Source of the DNA: Bacillus sonorensis NBRC 101234 = KCTC 13918
GTDB taxonomy: Bacteria; Bacillota; Bacilli; Bacillales; Bacillaceae
NCBI RefSeq assembly: GCF_001592005.1
Contig: NZ_BCVZ01000006.1
Span: 62,001-126,000 of the forward strand
Direction of reading: 5' to 3'
Length of the DNA stretch: 64,000 nt
Both the position numbers and the translations under genes were made by a program. A model generated the notes under the pieces. The model made no database searches. It was not told where the DNA came from and saw only the letters and a program-made list of their open reading frames with translations. Shown here piece after piece: positions 15,968 through 26,821 of the stretch (position 1 is the stretch's first letter; each line of letters begins with the position of its first letter).

Positions 15968-17785
15968 TTGACATACCGGAGAAGGCTTTCCATCATCACC
16001 GCACTAGATTCATACCTGGTTTTGCTGTCCATTTTTATCGGGTATCAGCTGATTTTGCCATCATATGAACTATACCCTTCAGAAATGCTGCTGATGACCT
16101 CGCTGATTCTGCTCGGCGCCCAGCATTTATTTGCCCATTGCTTTCATCTTTATAAAAAAGTTTGGGAATATGCGAGCGTTGGGGAGTTATGCGTCTTATT
16201 AAAATCAATTACACTATCCCATTTGGCGGCGGTGTTCATTGAATTGCTGTTCTTTCAAAACGTTCCGGTCCGTCTGCTGTGTTTAAGCTGGCTTTTTCAA
16301 TTGCTTTTGATCGGCGGATCGCGAATGATGTGGCGGATTATCAGGGAGCAGGTGAACAAAGGAAGCAAGGAATCTGCCAGAGCCCTTATCATCGGCGCCG
16401 GCTCAGCCGGCAGTTTAATCGCGAAACAGCTTTTCCAGAAACACGAATTGAATATCGAACCCGTCGCTTTTATTGATGATGACAAAACGAAGCACAGGCT
16501 TGAAATCATGGGCCTCCCCGTTTTGGGAGGAAAAGATGAGATTGTTCACGCGGTCCGGCAAATGAATATTGACATGATCATCATCGCCATTCCGTCCTTA
16601 ACGGTCTCCCAAATGCAGGAGATGTATAAAGCGTGCGCACAAACGGGCGTGAAAACGCAAATCATGCCGAAGATCGATGAGATTTTGCTTGGCAGACACC
16701 CTGTTGATCAGCTCCGTGAAGTCAAGGCAGAGGATCTCCTCGGAAGGGAGCCTGTTCAGCTTGATACGAGCGAAATCTCCAATACGGTGAAAGACCGCGT
16801 CGTTCTTGTCACAGGTGCGGGAGGATCGATCGGCTCGGAAATCTGCCGGCAGATCAGCAAATTTAAACCGAAATCGATTATTTTGGTCGGCCATGGAGAA
16901 AACAGCATCCACTCTATATTGCTTGAGTTAACAGAGAAATTCGGAACCAATGTCAGCTATTATCCCGAGATCGCCGACATTCAGGACAGAGAGAAAATGT
17001 TTTTGCTGATCGAGCGCTATAAGCCGAATGTCATTTACCATGCCGCTGCACACAAGCATGTCCCGCTGATGGAAAAATGTCCGAAAGAAGCGGTTAAAAA
17101 CAATATTCTCGGCACTAAAAACGTTGCTGAAGCGGCTGATCAGGCAGGGGTGGAAACATTTGTCCTCATTTCGTCCGACAAAGCGGTCAATCCCGCCAAT
17201 ATCATGGGCGCGACAAAGCGGTTTGCGGAAATGCTGATTATGAATCTCGGCAAAACGAGCAAAACCAAATTCGTCGCCGTCCGCTTCGGCAATGTGCTCG
17301 GCAGCAGGGGAAGCGTCATCCCGATTTTCAAAAAGCAAATCGCGAAAGGCGGACCGGTAACCGTTACACACCAGGATATGACCCGGTATTTTATGACGAT
17401 CCCGGAGGCTTCAAGGCTTGTCATTCAAGCGGGGGCGCTTGCCAAAGGAAGACAGATATTCGTGCTTGATATGGGAGATCCGGTGAAAATCGTCGATCTT
17501 GCCAAAAATCTGATTCAGCTGTCAGGCTACACGACAGACCAGATCAAAATCGAATTTACCGGCATACGCCCGGGCGAAAAAATGTATGAAGAGCTGCTCA
17601 ACCAAAATGAAGTGCTGGCTGAACAGGTGTTTCCGAAAATTCATGTCGGCAAGGCGGTCGATGCTGAATGGACAGTACTTAAAACATTTATGGAAGAGTT
17701 CATGTATCTGTCGGACTGCGAGCTGAGAGACCGGTTGTTCAGCGCTATCGGACAGCATGAGAAAAAACTGGTGACAGCGCATTAG
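15968..17785 (+). CDS. epsC: UDP-N-acetylglucosamine 4,6-dehydratase, membrane type
   Basis: A 605-residue WbpM/CapD-type nucleotide-sugar dehydratase that starts the route to UDP-N,N'-diacetylbacillosamine. Four transmembrane helices fill residues ~10-120. A first Rossmann domain carries IIGAGSAGS; the catalytic domain follows from ~275 with VTGAGGSIGSEI. The motif SSDKAVNPANIMGATKR has Met in place of the usual catalytic Tyr, as normal for this subfamily. The start is TTG at 15968, seven bases after GAGGAGG. It lies directly downstream of the EAR RNA. Confidence 0.93.
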   Translation: MTYRRRLSIITALDSYLVLLSIFIGYQLILPSYELYPSEMLLMTSLILLGAQHLFAHCFHLYKKVWEYASVGELCVLLKSITLSHLAAVFIELLFFQNVPVRLLCLSWLFQLLLIGGSRMMWRIIREQVNKGSKESARALIIGAGSAGSLIAKQLFQKHELNIEPVAFIDDDKTKHRLEIMGLPVLGGKDEIVHAVRQMNIDMIIIAIPSLTVSQMQEMYKACAQTGVKTQIMPKIDEILLGRHPVDQLREVKAEDLLGREPVQLDTSEISNTVKDRVVLVTGAGGSIGSEICRQISKFKPKSIILVGHGENSIHSILLELTEKFGTNVSYYPEIADIQDREKMFLLIERYKPNVIYHAAAHKHVPLMEKCPKEAVKNNILGTKNVAEAADQAGVETFVLISSDKAVNPANIMGATKRFAEMLIMNLGKTSKTKFVAVRFGNVLGSRGSVIPIFKKQIAKGGPVTVTHQDMTRYFMTIPEASRLVIQAGALAKGRQIFVLDMGDPVKIVDLAKNLIQLSGYTTDQIKIEFTGIRPGEKMYEELLNQNEVLAEQVFPKIHVGKAVDAEWTVLKTFMEEFMYLSDCELRDRLFSAIGQHEKKLVTAH

Positions 17786-17796
17786 GAGGTTGGAGC

Positions 17797-18945
17797 ATGA
17801 CAGGAACGGTTTTGTTTTGCGCGACGGTAGATTATCACTTCAAAGCATTTCACCTTCCGTATTTTAAATGGTTCAAAGAACAGGGCTGGAATGTTCATAC
17901 AGCGGCGAAAGGGAGCATGCAGCTTCCTTTTGCCGATCAACAATTCGATATCGGGATTGAGCGGTCGCCTTTTCGCTCGGGTAATTTGAAAGCCTGCCGG
18001 GAGCTTGGGCGCATCATCGATGAAAACGAATACAATATCATCCATTGCCACACTCCGATGGGCGGGGTTCTGGCCCGTCTGGCCGCCCGAAAGTGGAGAA
18101 AAAAAGGAACCGCAGTGATATATACCGCTCACGGTTTCCATTTTTGCCAAGGAGCGCCCCTTAAAAATTGGCTTTTATACTATCCGATTGAAAAGGGGCT
18201 TTCTTTTTTGACGGATTGCCTGATCACGATCAATCAGGAAGATTTTGAGCTTGCAAAAGGGTTCAGAAGGATGATGCGGACGGAAAAGATCCACGGAATC
18301 GGGGTGGACACCGGACGATTTCATCCCGTTGATGAAGAGGAAAAAAGGCGGCTCAGAACAAAATACGATCTGAATCAAGACGACTTTGTCCTCATTTATC
18401 CGGCCGAGCTGAACATCAATAAAAACCAGGCGCTGTTAATCGAAGCGGCTGCTCTCCTAAAGGACAGAATGCCAAACATGCGCCTTGTTTTTGCAGGGAA
18501 GGGGCAGATGGAAGAAGAGTACCGCCGCTTGGCCGAACAAAAAAGGGCCGCTTCCCATATTACGTTTGCGGGATTTCAAAAGGACATTCACGAATGGATC
18601 AAGCTTGCCGATGTATCTGTCGCTTCGAGCAGAAGGGAAGGACTCGGCATGAATCTGCTTGAAGGAATGGCAGCCGGTAAGCCGGCCGTTGCCACAGACA
18701 ACCGCGGCCATCGCGAATTCATCAAAGACGGGGTGAACGGTTTTCTGATTCCGCAGGGAGACGCCCAAACCTTCAGCGAGCGCCTTTTGCAGCTTTACCA
18801 TTCTGACCGCTTGCAAAAACAGATGGGGGAAGAGGGAAGAAAAACGGCTGCCGTTTATTCTCAGCAGCGCACGGTAAAGGAGATGGCCGGGATTTATTCT
18901 TCCTTTATGAAAAAACAAGCAGCTGAAAGGAGGCTGGAAGGATGA
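17797..18945 (+). CDS. epsD: Glycosyltransferase family 4
   Basis: A 382-residue GT-B glycosyltransferase. N-terminal acceptor domain with TAHGFHFCQGAPLKNW near residue 110; donor domain with YPAELNINKNQ (residue ~206) and the nucleotide-sugar motif SRREGLGMNLLEGMAAGKP near residue 275. Assembly of the EPS repeat on the inner membrane face is expected. The ATG at 17797 follows an AGGAGG, 11 bases after epsC. The stop overlaps the epsE start by four bases (ATGA), indicating translational coupling. The linkage it makes is unknown. Confidence 0.91.
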   Translation: MTGTVLFCATVDYHFKAFHLPYFKWFKEQGWNVHTAAKGSMQLPFADQQFDIGIERSPFRSGNLKACRELGRIIDENEYNIIHCHTPMGGVLARLAARKWRKKGTAVIYTAHGFHFCQGAPLKNWLLYYPIEKGLSFLTDCLITINQEDFELAKGFRRMMRTEKIHGIGVDTGRFHPVDEEEKRRLRTKYDLNQDDFVLIYPAELNINKNQALLIEAAALLKDRMPNMRLVFAGKGQMEEEYRRLAEQKRAASHITFAGFQKDIHEWIKLADVSVASSRREGLGMNLLEGMAAGKPAVATDNRGHREFIKDGVNGFLIPQGDAQTFSERLLQLYHSDRLQKQMGEEGRKTAAVYSQQRTVKEMAGIYSSFMKKQAAERRLEG

Positions 18946-19784
18946 CAAGCCGACAAAAGCCGAAAGTATCTGTCATTATGGGAGTCTACAATTGCGAAGA
19001 CACGCTTGCTGAAAGCATTGAGTCAATTTTGAGCCAAACCTATAAAAATTGGGAGCTGATCATCTGCGATGATGCTTCATCAGATCGGACGTATGAGATC
19101 GCCAGACAGTATGCCGACCATTACAGCGATAAAATCAGGCTGATCAGAAATAAGAAAAACAAGCGGCTTGCCGCTTCATTAAACCACTGCCTCCAATATG
19201 CCGGGGGGAAATATATCGCGCGCCAGGACGGGGATGACATTTCTTTGCAGCGCCGCTTTGAAAAACAGGTCGCATTTTTAGAAACGCAGTCCCATTATCA
19301 GGTCGTCGGAAGCGGGATGATCGCTTTTGATGAAAACGGCGTCAGAGGCGTCAGAATGATGCCCCCTTCACCTGCCCCGAGAATCATGGCAAAAGGAACG
19401 CCGTTTTGCCATGCGACGATCATGATGAGGGCGGAAGCTTATCAGGCCTTGAAAGGCTACCGCGTCGGAAGACGGACGAGACGAATGGAAGACATCGATT
19501 TATGGCTCCGGTTTTTTGAAGCCGGATATAGAGGCTACAATCTTCAGGAGGCTTTGTACAAAGTCAGGGAAGACGAATCGGCGTTCAAAAGGAGAAAGCT
19601 CAGCTATTCCATCGATAATGCGTTTATCGTCTATGATGCGTGCAGACGGCTGAAGCTGCCGCTCTCCGATTATGCCTACATTTTGAAACCGATCATCAGG
19701 GGGCTCATGCCTCCGTTTATCATGAACAAATACCATAAAAAAAGATTGATGAATGAAGGCGGAGGGGTCGTAAAACATGAATGA
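18942..19784 (+). CDS. epsE: Bifunctional glycosyltransferase 2 and flagellar clutch
   Basis: A 280-residue GT-A glycosyltransferase. SVIMGVYNCEDTL at the N-terminus and the catalytic QDGDD at residues 95-99 mark the family; RRTRRMEDIDLWLRFFEAG is the acceptor-side motif. In B. subtilis EpsE also binds FliG and disengages the flagellar rotor; a Lys in the helix after the DGDD loop is needed for that, and the equivalent FEKQVAF segment (K108 here) is present. So both functions are probably kept. Its end overlaps epsF by eight bases. Confidence 0.93.
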   Translation: MTSRQKPKVSVIMGVYNCEDTLAESIESILSQTYKNWELIICDDASSDRTYEIARQYADHYSDKIRLIRNKKNKRLAASLNHCLQYAGGKYIARQDGDDISLQRRFEKQVAFLETQSHYQVVGSGMIAFDENGVRGVRMMPPSPAPRIMAKGTPFCHATIMMRAEAYQALKGYRVGRRTRRMEDIDLWLRFFEAGYRGYNLQEALYKVREDESAFKRRKLSYSIDNAFIVYDACRRLKLPLSDYAYILKPIIRGLMPPFIMNKYHKKRLMNEGGGVVKHE

Positions 19785-20937
19785 CAGAAGCGAGAGACCA
19801 AAACGGGTGCTTCACATCGTAAGCGGAATGAACCGCGGGGGTGCGGAGACGATGATTATGAACATGTACCGCCATACTGACAGGCGCCGCGTTCAATTTG
19901 ATTTTATTTCCCACCGGGAGGAAACATGTGACTATGATCCGGAGATCATATCGCTTGGCGGGCGCGTGTTTTATGTGCCGAGCATCGGCAGCGCCGGCCT
20001 TCTTTCCTATCTCAAAAACATCAGGGAGATTTTGATCGAGAATGGACCGTTTGCAGCTGTTCACGCCCACACTGATTTTCAGACGGGTTTCGCCGCTCTG
20101 GCGGCTAAGCTTGCCGGTGTCCCGGTCCGCATCTGCCATTCTCACAATACGGCCTGGAAGCCGAATCCGCGCCTGTTGGACACATTGCAGCTTCATTTGT
20201 TCCGGCGGTTCATGTTCTCGTGCTCCACCGCTCTTTGTGCATGCGGCAAAGATGCCGGACGCTTTTTGTTCGGCGGAAATAAGATGCGCAAAAACGCGGT
20301 TCATCTTCTGCAAAACGGCATTGACCTTGACCGTTTTCAAGAGGCGAACAGCCGCTCAAAAGCCGTCATGAAACAAAGGTTCGGCATTCGGGAAAACGTG
20401 CTTGTGATCGGACATGTCGGACGGTTCTTCGAGCAAAAAAACCACCCTTTTTTGCTTGAGCTCGCCGTTCGGTTTAAAAAAGCGGAGACGCCCTTTCAGG
20501 CGGTGCTCGCGGGCGACGGGCCGCTGCGCAGACAAATGGAAGAACAGGCGGCTGAGCTGGGGTTGGAAAACGATATCTTATTTCTCGGCGTCGTTGAGGA
20601 TATCCCTGCTCTGATGCGGACGTTTGACGTATTCGTAATGCCGTCCTTGTTTGAAGGACTGCCGCTCGTTCTAGTGGAAGCACAGGCTTCAGGCCTGCCC
20701 TGCGTCGTCTCGGACAGAATCACAGAGGAAACCGATATGGGGATCGGCTTATTGAAGCGGCTCAGTCTTGAAGCGGGGTTTGAACGGTGGACGGAGGAGA
20801 TCAGCCGGGCGGCGCAGACGGAAAAGCCGTCATGGTCTGAGATTCAAAGCGGTCTGGCCGAAAGAGGGTATGATGCGAAGGCGAACCTGGCGAGATTAAT
20901 GGATCTCTATTCGATTTCTGCTGCAGAAGGGCAATAA
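19777..20937 (+). CDS. epsF: Glycosyltransferase family 4
   Basis: A 386-residue GT-B transferase. The N-terminus has [18 protein letters not shown], typical of family-4 enzymes. The donor half carries [18 protein letters not shown] near residue 210 and [21 protein letters not shown] near 290. It probably adds a sugar to the lipid-linked EPS precursor. The ATG lies inside the last codons of epsE and the stop is two bases from epsG, so it sits tightly in the operon. Linkage and donor are not known from sequence. Confidence 0.91.
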   Translation: MNDRSERPKRVLHIVSGMNRGGAETMIMNMYRHTDRRRVQFDFISHREETCDYDPEIISLGGRVFYVPSIGSAGLLSYLKNIREILIENGPFAAVHAHTDFQTGFAALAAKLAGVPVRICHSHNTAWKPNPRLLDTLQLHLFRRFMFSCSTALCACGKDAGRFLFGGNKMRKNAVHLLQNGIDLDRFQEANSRSKAVMKQRFGIRENVLVIGHVGRFFEQKNHPFLLELAVRFKKAETPFQAVLAGDGPLRRQMEEQAAELGLENDILFLGVVEDIPALMRTFDVFVMPSLFEGLPLVLVEAQASGLPCVVSDRITEETDMGIGLLKRLSLEAGFERWTEEISRAAQTEKPSWSEIQSGLAERGYDAKANLARLMDLYSISAAEGQ

Positions 20938-20939
20938 CA

Positions 20940-22043
20940 ATGGATATTTACTTGCTGAATGTGGGAATCGTTTTTGTCTGGTCATGGTTTGCGAAAATGT
21001 ACGGCAAAGAAGATCATTCATTGCCGACCGGCTATCGTCCGAATGCGATTATTGCCATCGTCCCGCTTGTTTCGCTGGTCATCGTAGCCGGATTGAGATA
21101 CAAGGTCGGAACAGATTACCAAACGTATATGCTGCTTTATGAGCTGGCAGGAAAGTATGACAGCCTAGCGGAGATTTTCGGTTTCGGCGGGGCAAAAGCT
21201 TCGACAGATCCCGGATTTACCGCGCTGTTATGGCTGCTGAACCATATTACAAGCGATCCGCAAATCATGTTTGTCACTGTGGCCGCCGTCACGTATCTAT
21301 TCATCGTCAAGACGCTTTATATATATGGACGGCCGTTTGAATTAAGCATGTTTCTGTTTCTCGGCATGTTTTACTACTATGCGTCATTCAACGGGATTCG
21401 CCAGTATATGGTGGCGGGCATCCTGTTTTGGGCGGTCAAGTATGTGATCGGCGGAAACTGGGTCCGCTATGTGATTACCGTGCTGATCTGCTCGCTTTTT
21501 CATTCATCCGCTTTGATCATGATTCCCGTCTATTTCATTGTCAGACGAAAAGCGTGGTCGCCTCTGATGGGCTGTCTCACCCTTTTGTTTCTGGCGGGAA
21601 CGTTCATGTATCAAAAGTTTCTTTCCGTATTTATCGTCATGCTTGAGAACAGCTCTTACGGACATTATGAAGAATGGCTGATGAAAAATTCAAACGGGAT
21701 GAACTCGATTAAAATCATCGTTCTTCTTATTCCGCTCGTGCTTGCTTTTTGCTTCAGGGAGCAGCTCCGAAAGCGGTGGCCCGAGATCGATTATATCGTC
21801 AATTTTTGCCTGATTGGTTTTTTATTTGGCGTTTTGGCGACAAAGGATGTCATCTTTGCAAGATTTAACATCTATTTTGGACTTTATCAGCTGATTCTCG
21901 TTCCTTATTTTGTGCGGATTTTCGAACCGAAGTCGAATGCGCTTTTTTATATCATGATTTTGATCTGTTATTTTTTATACAGCTTTATGCTTATGCCGTT
22001 CGATTCCTCAGTGCTGCCGTACAGAACGATTTTTGAACGATAA
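20940..22043 (+). CDS. epsG: EPS polymerase-like membrane protein
   Basis: A 367-residue polytopic protein with about ten hydrophobic segments and an EpsG-family pattern: [17 protein letters not shown] near residue 50 and [15 protein letters not shown] near residue 145. EpsG is the presumed Wzy-type polymerase that joins repeat units on the outer membrane face. It starts two bases after the epsF stop with the ribosome site inside epsF. The family is recognised; polymerase activity is inferred. Confidence 0.9.
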   Translation: MDIYLLNVGIVFVWSWFAKMYGKEDHSLPTGYRPNAIIAIVPLVSLVIVAGLRYKVGTDYQTYMLLYELAGKYDSLAEIFGFGGAKASTDPGFTALLWLLNHITSDPQIMFVTVAAVTYLFIVKTLYIYGRPFELSMFLFLGMFYYYASFNGIRQYMVAGILFWAVKYVIGGNWVRYVITVLICSLFHSSALIMIPVYFIVRRKAWSPLMGCLTLLFLAGTFMYQKFLSVFIVMLENSSYGHYEEWLMKNSNGMNSIKIIVLLIPLVLAFCFREQLRKRWPEIDYIVNFCLIGFLFGVLATKDVIFARFNIYFGLYQLILVPYFVRIFEPKSNALFYIMILICYFLYSFMLMPFDSSVLPYRTIFER

Positions 22044-22113
22044 TCCATCTGAACAGGCAGGGCCGGCAGATCATCCCTGTCTTGTGAAAAATGTCGACAA
22101 AGGAGTAATCATA

Positions 22114-23145
22114 TTGGAAAATCCAGCGGTGAGCTTACTGGTCGCAGTTTACAATACAGAAGCTTTTTTGCCGAATTGTTTACAATCGCTGCTCAGCCAG
22201 ACCTTAAAAAATATTGAAATCATCATCGTCAATGACGGGTCGACGGATGGGAGCCAGAAAATCATTGATCATTTCGCCAGAAAAGACGGGCGGATCAAAG
22301 TAATCAAACAGGAGAATCAGGGACTCGGCGCCGTCCGCAATAAAGGAATAGATGAGGCGTCGGGAGAGTACCTGGGTTTCATCGATTCCGATGACTGGAT
22401 TGAAGCGGACTATTGCCAGGCGATGTATGAAAAAGCAAAGGCCGAAGAAGCTGAACTCGTCATATGCGATTATGCCGTGGAGATGCAGGACACCGGCAAA
22501 ACGATCTGTCCGGAAATAGGCAAAAACTATGCCGGAAAGCCGAAGAACGCCTATATCGCCGATCTGCTCAAAGGCAAGGTGAGCGGTTTTTCCTGGAATA
22601 AGCTTTATAAGCGGAGCCTGATCGAACAGCATCAGCTTACATTTCCGCTCAGGGGTGAATTGGAGAATATTGAAGATCAATATTTTAGTTTCAGGTGTCT
22701 GCTTTTTGCTGAAGCCGCGGCATTTGTGACAAAACCTCTTTACCACTACAGGGTCCACCTCGCCTCGATTGTGCAAAAATATCAGGCCGGGCTGTTCGAA
22801 GACGGACTGACCCTTTACGGGGCAAACCTGGACTGTTTGGCAAAGCACGGGAAGCTTCAGACGTTAGAAGATGCGCTTGATGTCTTTATCGTCAACCACG
22901 GCTTGAGCAGCATTTTGAATGAGTGCAAGAGCTTAAACAAAAAATCTGCGGCACAAAAATATAAAAATATCAGGCGGATTTGCGCGTCCCCCGAGTTTCG
23001 GAAGAACATCCCCGCCGTCGACCCGGAGGTTTTCGATTCGAAGCAAAAGCTATTGCTTTTATTGATTCGCTGCCGGCTCATGCCGGCCGTATACGGATTC
23101 GCAGCTCTATACCAGAAAATGATCGAGTACAGAATGAAGAAATAG
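22114..23145 (+). CDS. epsH: Glycosyltransferase family 2
   Basis: A 343-residue GT-A glycosyltransferase with VSLLVAVYNTEAF at the N-terminus, IIIVNDGSTDGSQ and the catalytic FIDSDDWIEADY. The start is TTG at 22114: AAAGGAG lies eight bases upstream and the length agrees with B. subtilis EpsH (344). The frame stays open to 22033, but that portion overlaps epsG and has no homology-like sequence. It is separated from epsG by 70 bases without a clear promoter. Confidence 0.91.
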   Translation: MENPAVSLLVAVYNTEAFLPNCLQSLLSQTLKNIEIIIVNDGSTDGSQKIIDHFARKDGRIKVIKQENQGLGAVRNKGIDEASGEYLGFIDSDDWIEADYCQAMYEKAKAEEAELVICDYAVEMQDTGKTICPEIGKNYAGKPKNAYIADLLKGKVSGFSWNKLYKRSLIEQHQLTFPLRGELENIEDQYFSFRCLLFAEAAAFVTKPLYHYRVHLASIVQKYQAGLFEDGLTLYGANLDCLAKHGKLQTLEDALDVFIVNHGLSSILNECKSLNKKSAAQKYKNIRRICASPEFRKNIPAVDPEVFDSKQKLLLLLIRCRLMPAVYGFAALYQKMIEYRMKK

Positions 23146-23156
23146 GCGGTGAAGAA

Positions 23157-24236
23157 ATGACCTTTCAGGAATGGAAAATCAATCTTGCGGAATGGCTGCT
23201 GCTGAAGGTGAAATATCCCTCAGAATACATAATGGGGACACCGGGTTTAAAGAGATTTGATCAATATAAAGAGAAGAAAAAGATCATTTTGACATTAATT
23301 CCTTCCCACGATAATTTGGGAGATCATGCGATTGCCCTGGCAAGCAAGACATTCATAGAAAATGAGTTTGCCGATTTTGAAGTGATCGAGATCGGCATCA
23401 ATGATATTTATAAACACGCAAAAGCGCTGCGGCGCGCCCGCCATCCGGAGGATATGGTGTTTATCATCGGCGGCGGCAATATGGGGGATTTATACAGAAA
23501 TGAAGAATGGACGAGACGCTTTATCATCAAGACATTTAAACAGTATAAAATCGTACAGCTTCCGGCCACTGCCCATTTTTCCAAGACGCCTTACGGCCAA
23601 AAAGAATTAACACGGGCAAAAAAAATCTACAATGCCCATCCCCGCCTGCTGATGATGGCGCGTGATGAGACAACCTACCAATTTATGAAACAGCATTTCC
23701 CAAACAAAACGATTATGAAACAGCCGGATATGGTGCTCTATTTAAAGAAAGAGCAGCAGGCTGAAAGAGACGGAATCCTGGTTTGTTTACGGAATGATAA
23801 AGAAAGCTTCCTCAAAACAGAAGAGCGGCAAGCGCTGCTGCAAGCAGTCCGGGATGAATACGGAGAGGTGAAAACCTTTACGACGACGATCGGCAAGAGA
23901 GTCAGCCGCACATCCCGCGAACAGGAGCTGAATAAGCTGTGGGATCAGCTGAGGGGGGCGGAGGTTGTCGTCACAGACAGGCTGCACGGCATGATCTTTT
24001 GCGCAATTACGGGAACGCCTTGTGTCGTGATTCGCTCCTTTGACCATAAGGTTGTTGAAGGGTTTCACTGGCTGAAAGACGTTCCGTCCATGAAGCTTGT
24101 AGAGAATCCGGAAATGAAAGAAGTGCTGCGTGCGATTGAAGAATTGATCAAGAGCGGTTCATCTTACAAAAACATGCCGCCAAGGGAGCATTATTTCACA
24201 GATTTAAGGCGGAAAATCAACGGTGATGCCTTATGA
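23157..24236 (+). CDS. epsI: Polysaccharide pyruvyl transferase
   Basis: A 359-residue pyruvyl transferase that adds pyruvate ketals to the EPS sugar. Typical motifs are HDNLGDHAIALASK near residue 45, IIGGGNMGDLYRNEEW near 105 and the C-terminal TDRLHGMIFCAITGTP. The ATG at 23157 is chosen over the long upstream extension because the family begins here and it follows epsH by 11 bases. It is a paralogue of EpsO at the operon end. Acceptor sugar unknown. Confidence 0.91.
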   Translation: MTFQEWKINLAEWLLLKVKYPSEYIMGTPGLKRFDQYKEKKKIILTLIPSHDNLGDHAIALASKTFIENEFADFEVIEIGINDIYKHAKALRRARHPEDMVFIIGGGNMGDLYRNEEWTRRFIIKTFKQYKIVQLPATAHFSKTPYGQKELTRAKKIYNAHPRLLMMARDETTYQFMKQHFPNKTIMKQPDMVLYLKKEQQAERDGILVCLRNDKESFLKTEERQALLQAVRDEYGEVKTFTTTIGKRVSRTSREQELNKLWDQLRGAEVVVTDRLHGMIFCAITGTPCVVIRSFDHKVVEGFHWLKDVPSMKLVENPEMKEVLRAIEELIKSGSSYKNMPPREHYFTDLRRKINGDAL

Positions 24237-25252
24237 AGCCGTTCGTCAGCATCATTGTTCCCATGTACAATGTCGAGAATTATATTGAAGAATGTGTCAG
24301 CTCTTTGCTCAGCCAGACATTGAGAAATATCGAAATTATTCTTGTCGATGATGGGTCTCCGGACAGATCGGCAGACATCGCCAGACGGTACTGTGACCGG
24401 GATGCGAGGGTGAAAGTGATCCACAAAAAGAACGGGGGCCTGAGCTCGGCCAGAAACGCGGGGCTTCATGCGGCGACAGGGGAGTATGTCGGCTTTGTCG
24501 ACGGGGACGACTTTGTTTCGCCTTCAATGTTTGAAAATATGTATGCCGCCGCAAAAGAAGACGATCTTGATATCGTGATGTGCGGCTATTACAAGCATTC
24601 TGAAAAGGGGAACCAGTATGTCCCGCCATCTCTGCCGGCAGGGCGCCTGCTGTTGAGCTGGGATATGAAGCATGAGCTGAGAAGGGCGCATGAAACGCGG
24701 CTTATCTGGTATGTATGGCGGAACTTGTACAGGCGCGAACTGTTGAAACAAAACGAGCTTTATTTTTACGAAGATATCCGGTTTGCGGAAGATTCGCCGT
24801 TTAACTTGTACGCTTTTTATGCGGCCAAGCGCGTGAAAGCGCTCGATGAAGGCTATTACATGTACAGATGGAACCCGCAAAGCCTGACAGAGCTGCCCTT
24901 TAAACCGTATATGGATGACAGTCTGATCAGGCAGTATCGTGCGAAAAAGAGGTTTTATGAGACGTTTCAGATGTTTGAGGATTGTGCAGAGGATCTGCAA
25001 ACATATATGTGCAAACATCAAATACCGATGCTTCTGGCCAATGCTTGTGCCGAACGGAAGCCTTCAAAACAGGTGAGGCGGCACATTAGAGACATTTTGT
25101 CTTACCGGATGGTGCGGTCATCTGTGAAAAAAACGTCGATTCGCAATGAAAAGCTGTTAATCGGCCAGCGGCTGGTGCTATTGCTATGCAAATTAAATGT
25201 TCCGATCCTGCTTGAATTGTTTTTTAAACGAAATCTGCCCAGTAAGGGATGA
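24233..25252 (+). CDS. epsJ: Glycosyltransferase family 2
   Basis: A 339-residue GT-A transferase with VSIIVPMYNVENYIEECVSS, ILVDDGSPDRSADI and the catalytic FVDGDDFVSPSM. It overlaps epsI by four bases (ATGA) and epsK by four bases. In B. subtilis EpsJ is proposed to transfer GlcNAc during poly-GlcNAc-type or EPS synthesis; that assignment is from literature recollection, not from sequence. Length is near the B. subtilis 344. Confidence 0.91.
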   Translation: MKPFVSIIVPMYNVENYIEECVSSLLSQTLRNIEIILVDDGSPDRSADIARRYCDRDARVKVIHKKNGGLSSARNAGLHAATGEYVGFVDGDDFVSPSMFENMYAAAKEDDLDIVMCGYYKHSEKGNQYVPPSLPAGRLLLSWDMKHELRRAHETRLIWYVWRNLYRRELLKQNELYFYEDIRFAEDSPFNLYAFYAAKRVKALDEGYYMYRWNPQSLTELPFKPYMDDSLIRQYRAKKRFYETFQMFEDCAEDLQTYMCKHQIPMLLANACAERKPSKQVRRHIRDILSYRMVRSSVKKTSIRNEKLLIGQRLVLLLCKLNVPILLELFFKRNLPSKG

Positions 25253-26805
25253 GCCTTTTGAATAAGACATTTATTCTGAATCTGGGCGCCAATATGGCGT
25301 CCTTTTTATTATCCGTGCTGTTTTCGATGTGGCTGACTCCGTTTGTCATACAAACGCTCGGAGTTGAGGCCTTCGGCTTCGTTCATTTAACGCAAAATAT
25401 GATTAATTATTTCTCGATCATTACAGTTGCTTTGAGCGCGGTCGTTGTCAGGTTTTTTTCCGTTTCCGCCCATAGAGGGGCGCTTGATGAGGCGAGAGGT
25501 TATATGAATACGTACATTGTTTCATCTATTATCCTTTCGTTCATTTTGTTTTTTCCGCTGGCTGGAACGTCGTTTTTTATCGATCGGATCATCCGCGTGC
25601 CCGCAGCACTCTTGAGCGATGTGCAAATGGCGCTGTTCATCGGCGGCCTGCTTTTTTTATTAACCTTTTTTATGTCGGGATTTGCAGCAGGTCCGTTTTA
25701 TGCCAATAAAATCTATATCACAAGCACGATTCAGGCGGTGCAGATGCTGATTCGCGTGTTATCGGTCCTATGCATTTTTTCCTGGTTTGCACCGAAGATT
25801 TGGCACATTCAGCTTGCAGCTTTCATTGCCACTGCCGCGGCCTGTATGCTGTCGATCATATTCTTTAAAAAATTGATTCCATGGTTTGCGTTTCGCATCA
25901 GGGATATGTCGCTTCAAAAGTGCAAAAAACTGCTTCAGTCAGGGGGATGGAGCTCAGTCAGCCAGATCGGCGTGCTTTTGTTTCTGCAAATCGATTTGAT
26001 GGTGGCCAATATCATGCTGGGGGTTTCCGAATCCGGAATGTATGCGGCGATTATCCAGTTTCCGCTTTTGCTGCGGACGCTGTCGGGTACGCTTGCCGCC
26101 GTCTTCTCACCGACGATTACACTTTACTATTCAAAAGGGGACAAAGAAGGGCTTGTCCGCTATGCCAATCGGGCCGTCCGGTTCAACGGCATGATTCTTG
26201 CGCTGCCGGCGGCATTGCTCGGCGGCCTGGCCGGCCCGTTTTTGACGCTTTGGCTCGGCCCTTCTTTCGAACACTTAAAATGGCTGCTATTGATACATGC
26301 CGGATATTTGGTTGTTTCGTTAAGTCCGGCGCCGCTGTTTTATATTTTTACAGCCTACAACAAGCTGAGAACACCGGCGCTGACGACGGTGGCCTTCGGG
26401 GCCGTCAACTTGCTGCTCGCTGTCGTATTGAGCGGTCCAGCGGGACTCGGCCTTTATGGTATCGCGCTTTCGGGGGCTGTCGCATTAATGCTGAAAAACG
26501 TCGTTTTTACCCCGATCTATGCGTCAAAGATTACGGGGGAAACAAAACGGGTCTTTTATAAAGGCGTGTATGCTCCGCTAGCCGGCGCTTCGTTCACTTT
26601 GACCGTCTGCTGCGCGATTCAGCTCCTGTTTGCGGTCGACAGTCTGCCGTCCCTCATCATGACGGCGCTGACAGCGTCAGGCGCCTATACGTTGTTTGCG
26701 TATTTCGTGATGTGCACAAAGGAAGAGCGGCTTGCCGTCCACGCTTGGCTGCATAAGTTTCGGACTTCAGCATTACTTCCTTTTCAAAAGGGATTTTTCA
26801 AATAG
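25249..26805 (+). CDS. epsK: Polysaccharide flippase, Wzx/MATE-like
   Basis: A 518-residue membrane protein with about 14 hydrophobic segments, of the polysaccharide transporter (MOP) superfamily. The N-terminal helix pair contains [19 protein letters not shown], as in Wzx proteins. It should move lipid-linked EPS units across the membrane. ATG at 25249 overlaps the epsJ stop; a TTG three codons on is an alternative. It is slightly longer than the B. subtilis protein (505). Confidence 0.9.
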   Translation: MSLLNKTFILNLGANMASFLLSVLFSMWLTPFVIQTLGVEAFGFVHLTQNMINYFSIITVALSAVVVRFFSVSAHRGALDEARGYMNTYIVSSIILSFILFFPLAGTSFFIDRIIRVPAALLSDVQMALFIGGLLFLLTFFMSGFAAGPFYANKIYITSTIQAVQMLIRVLSVLCIFSWFAPKIWHIQLAAFIATAAACMLSIIFFKKLIPWFAFRIRDMSLQKCKKLLQSGGWSSVSQIGVLLFLQIDLMVANIMLGVSESGMYAAIIQFPLLLRTLSGTLAAVFSPTITLYYSKGDKEGLVRYANRAVRFNGMILALPAALLGGLAGPFLTLWLGPSFEHLKWLLLIHAGYLVVSLSPAPLFYIFTAYNKLRTPALTTVAFGAVNLLLAVVLSGPAGLGLYGIALSGAVALMLKNVVFTPIYASKITGETKRVFYKGVYAPLAGASFTLTVCCAIQLLFAVDSLPSLIMTALTASGAYTLFAYFVMCTKEERLAVHAWLHKFRTSALLPFQKGFFK

Positions 26806-26821
26806 AAAGGGTGCGGTTTTT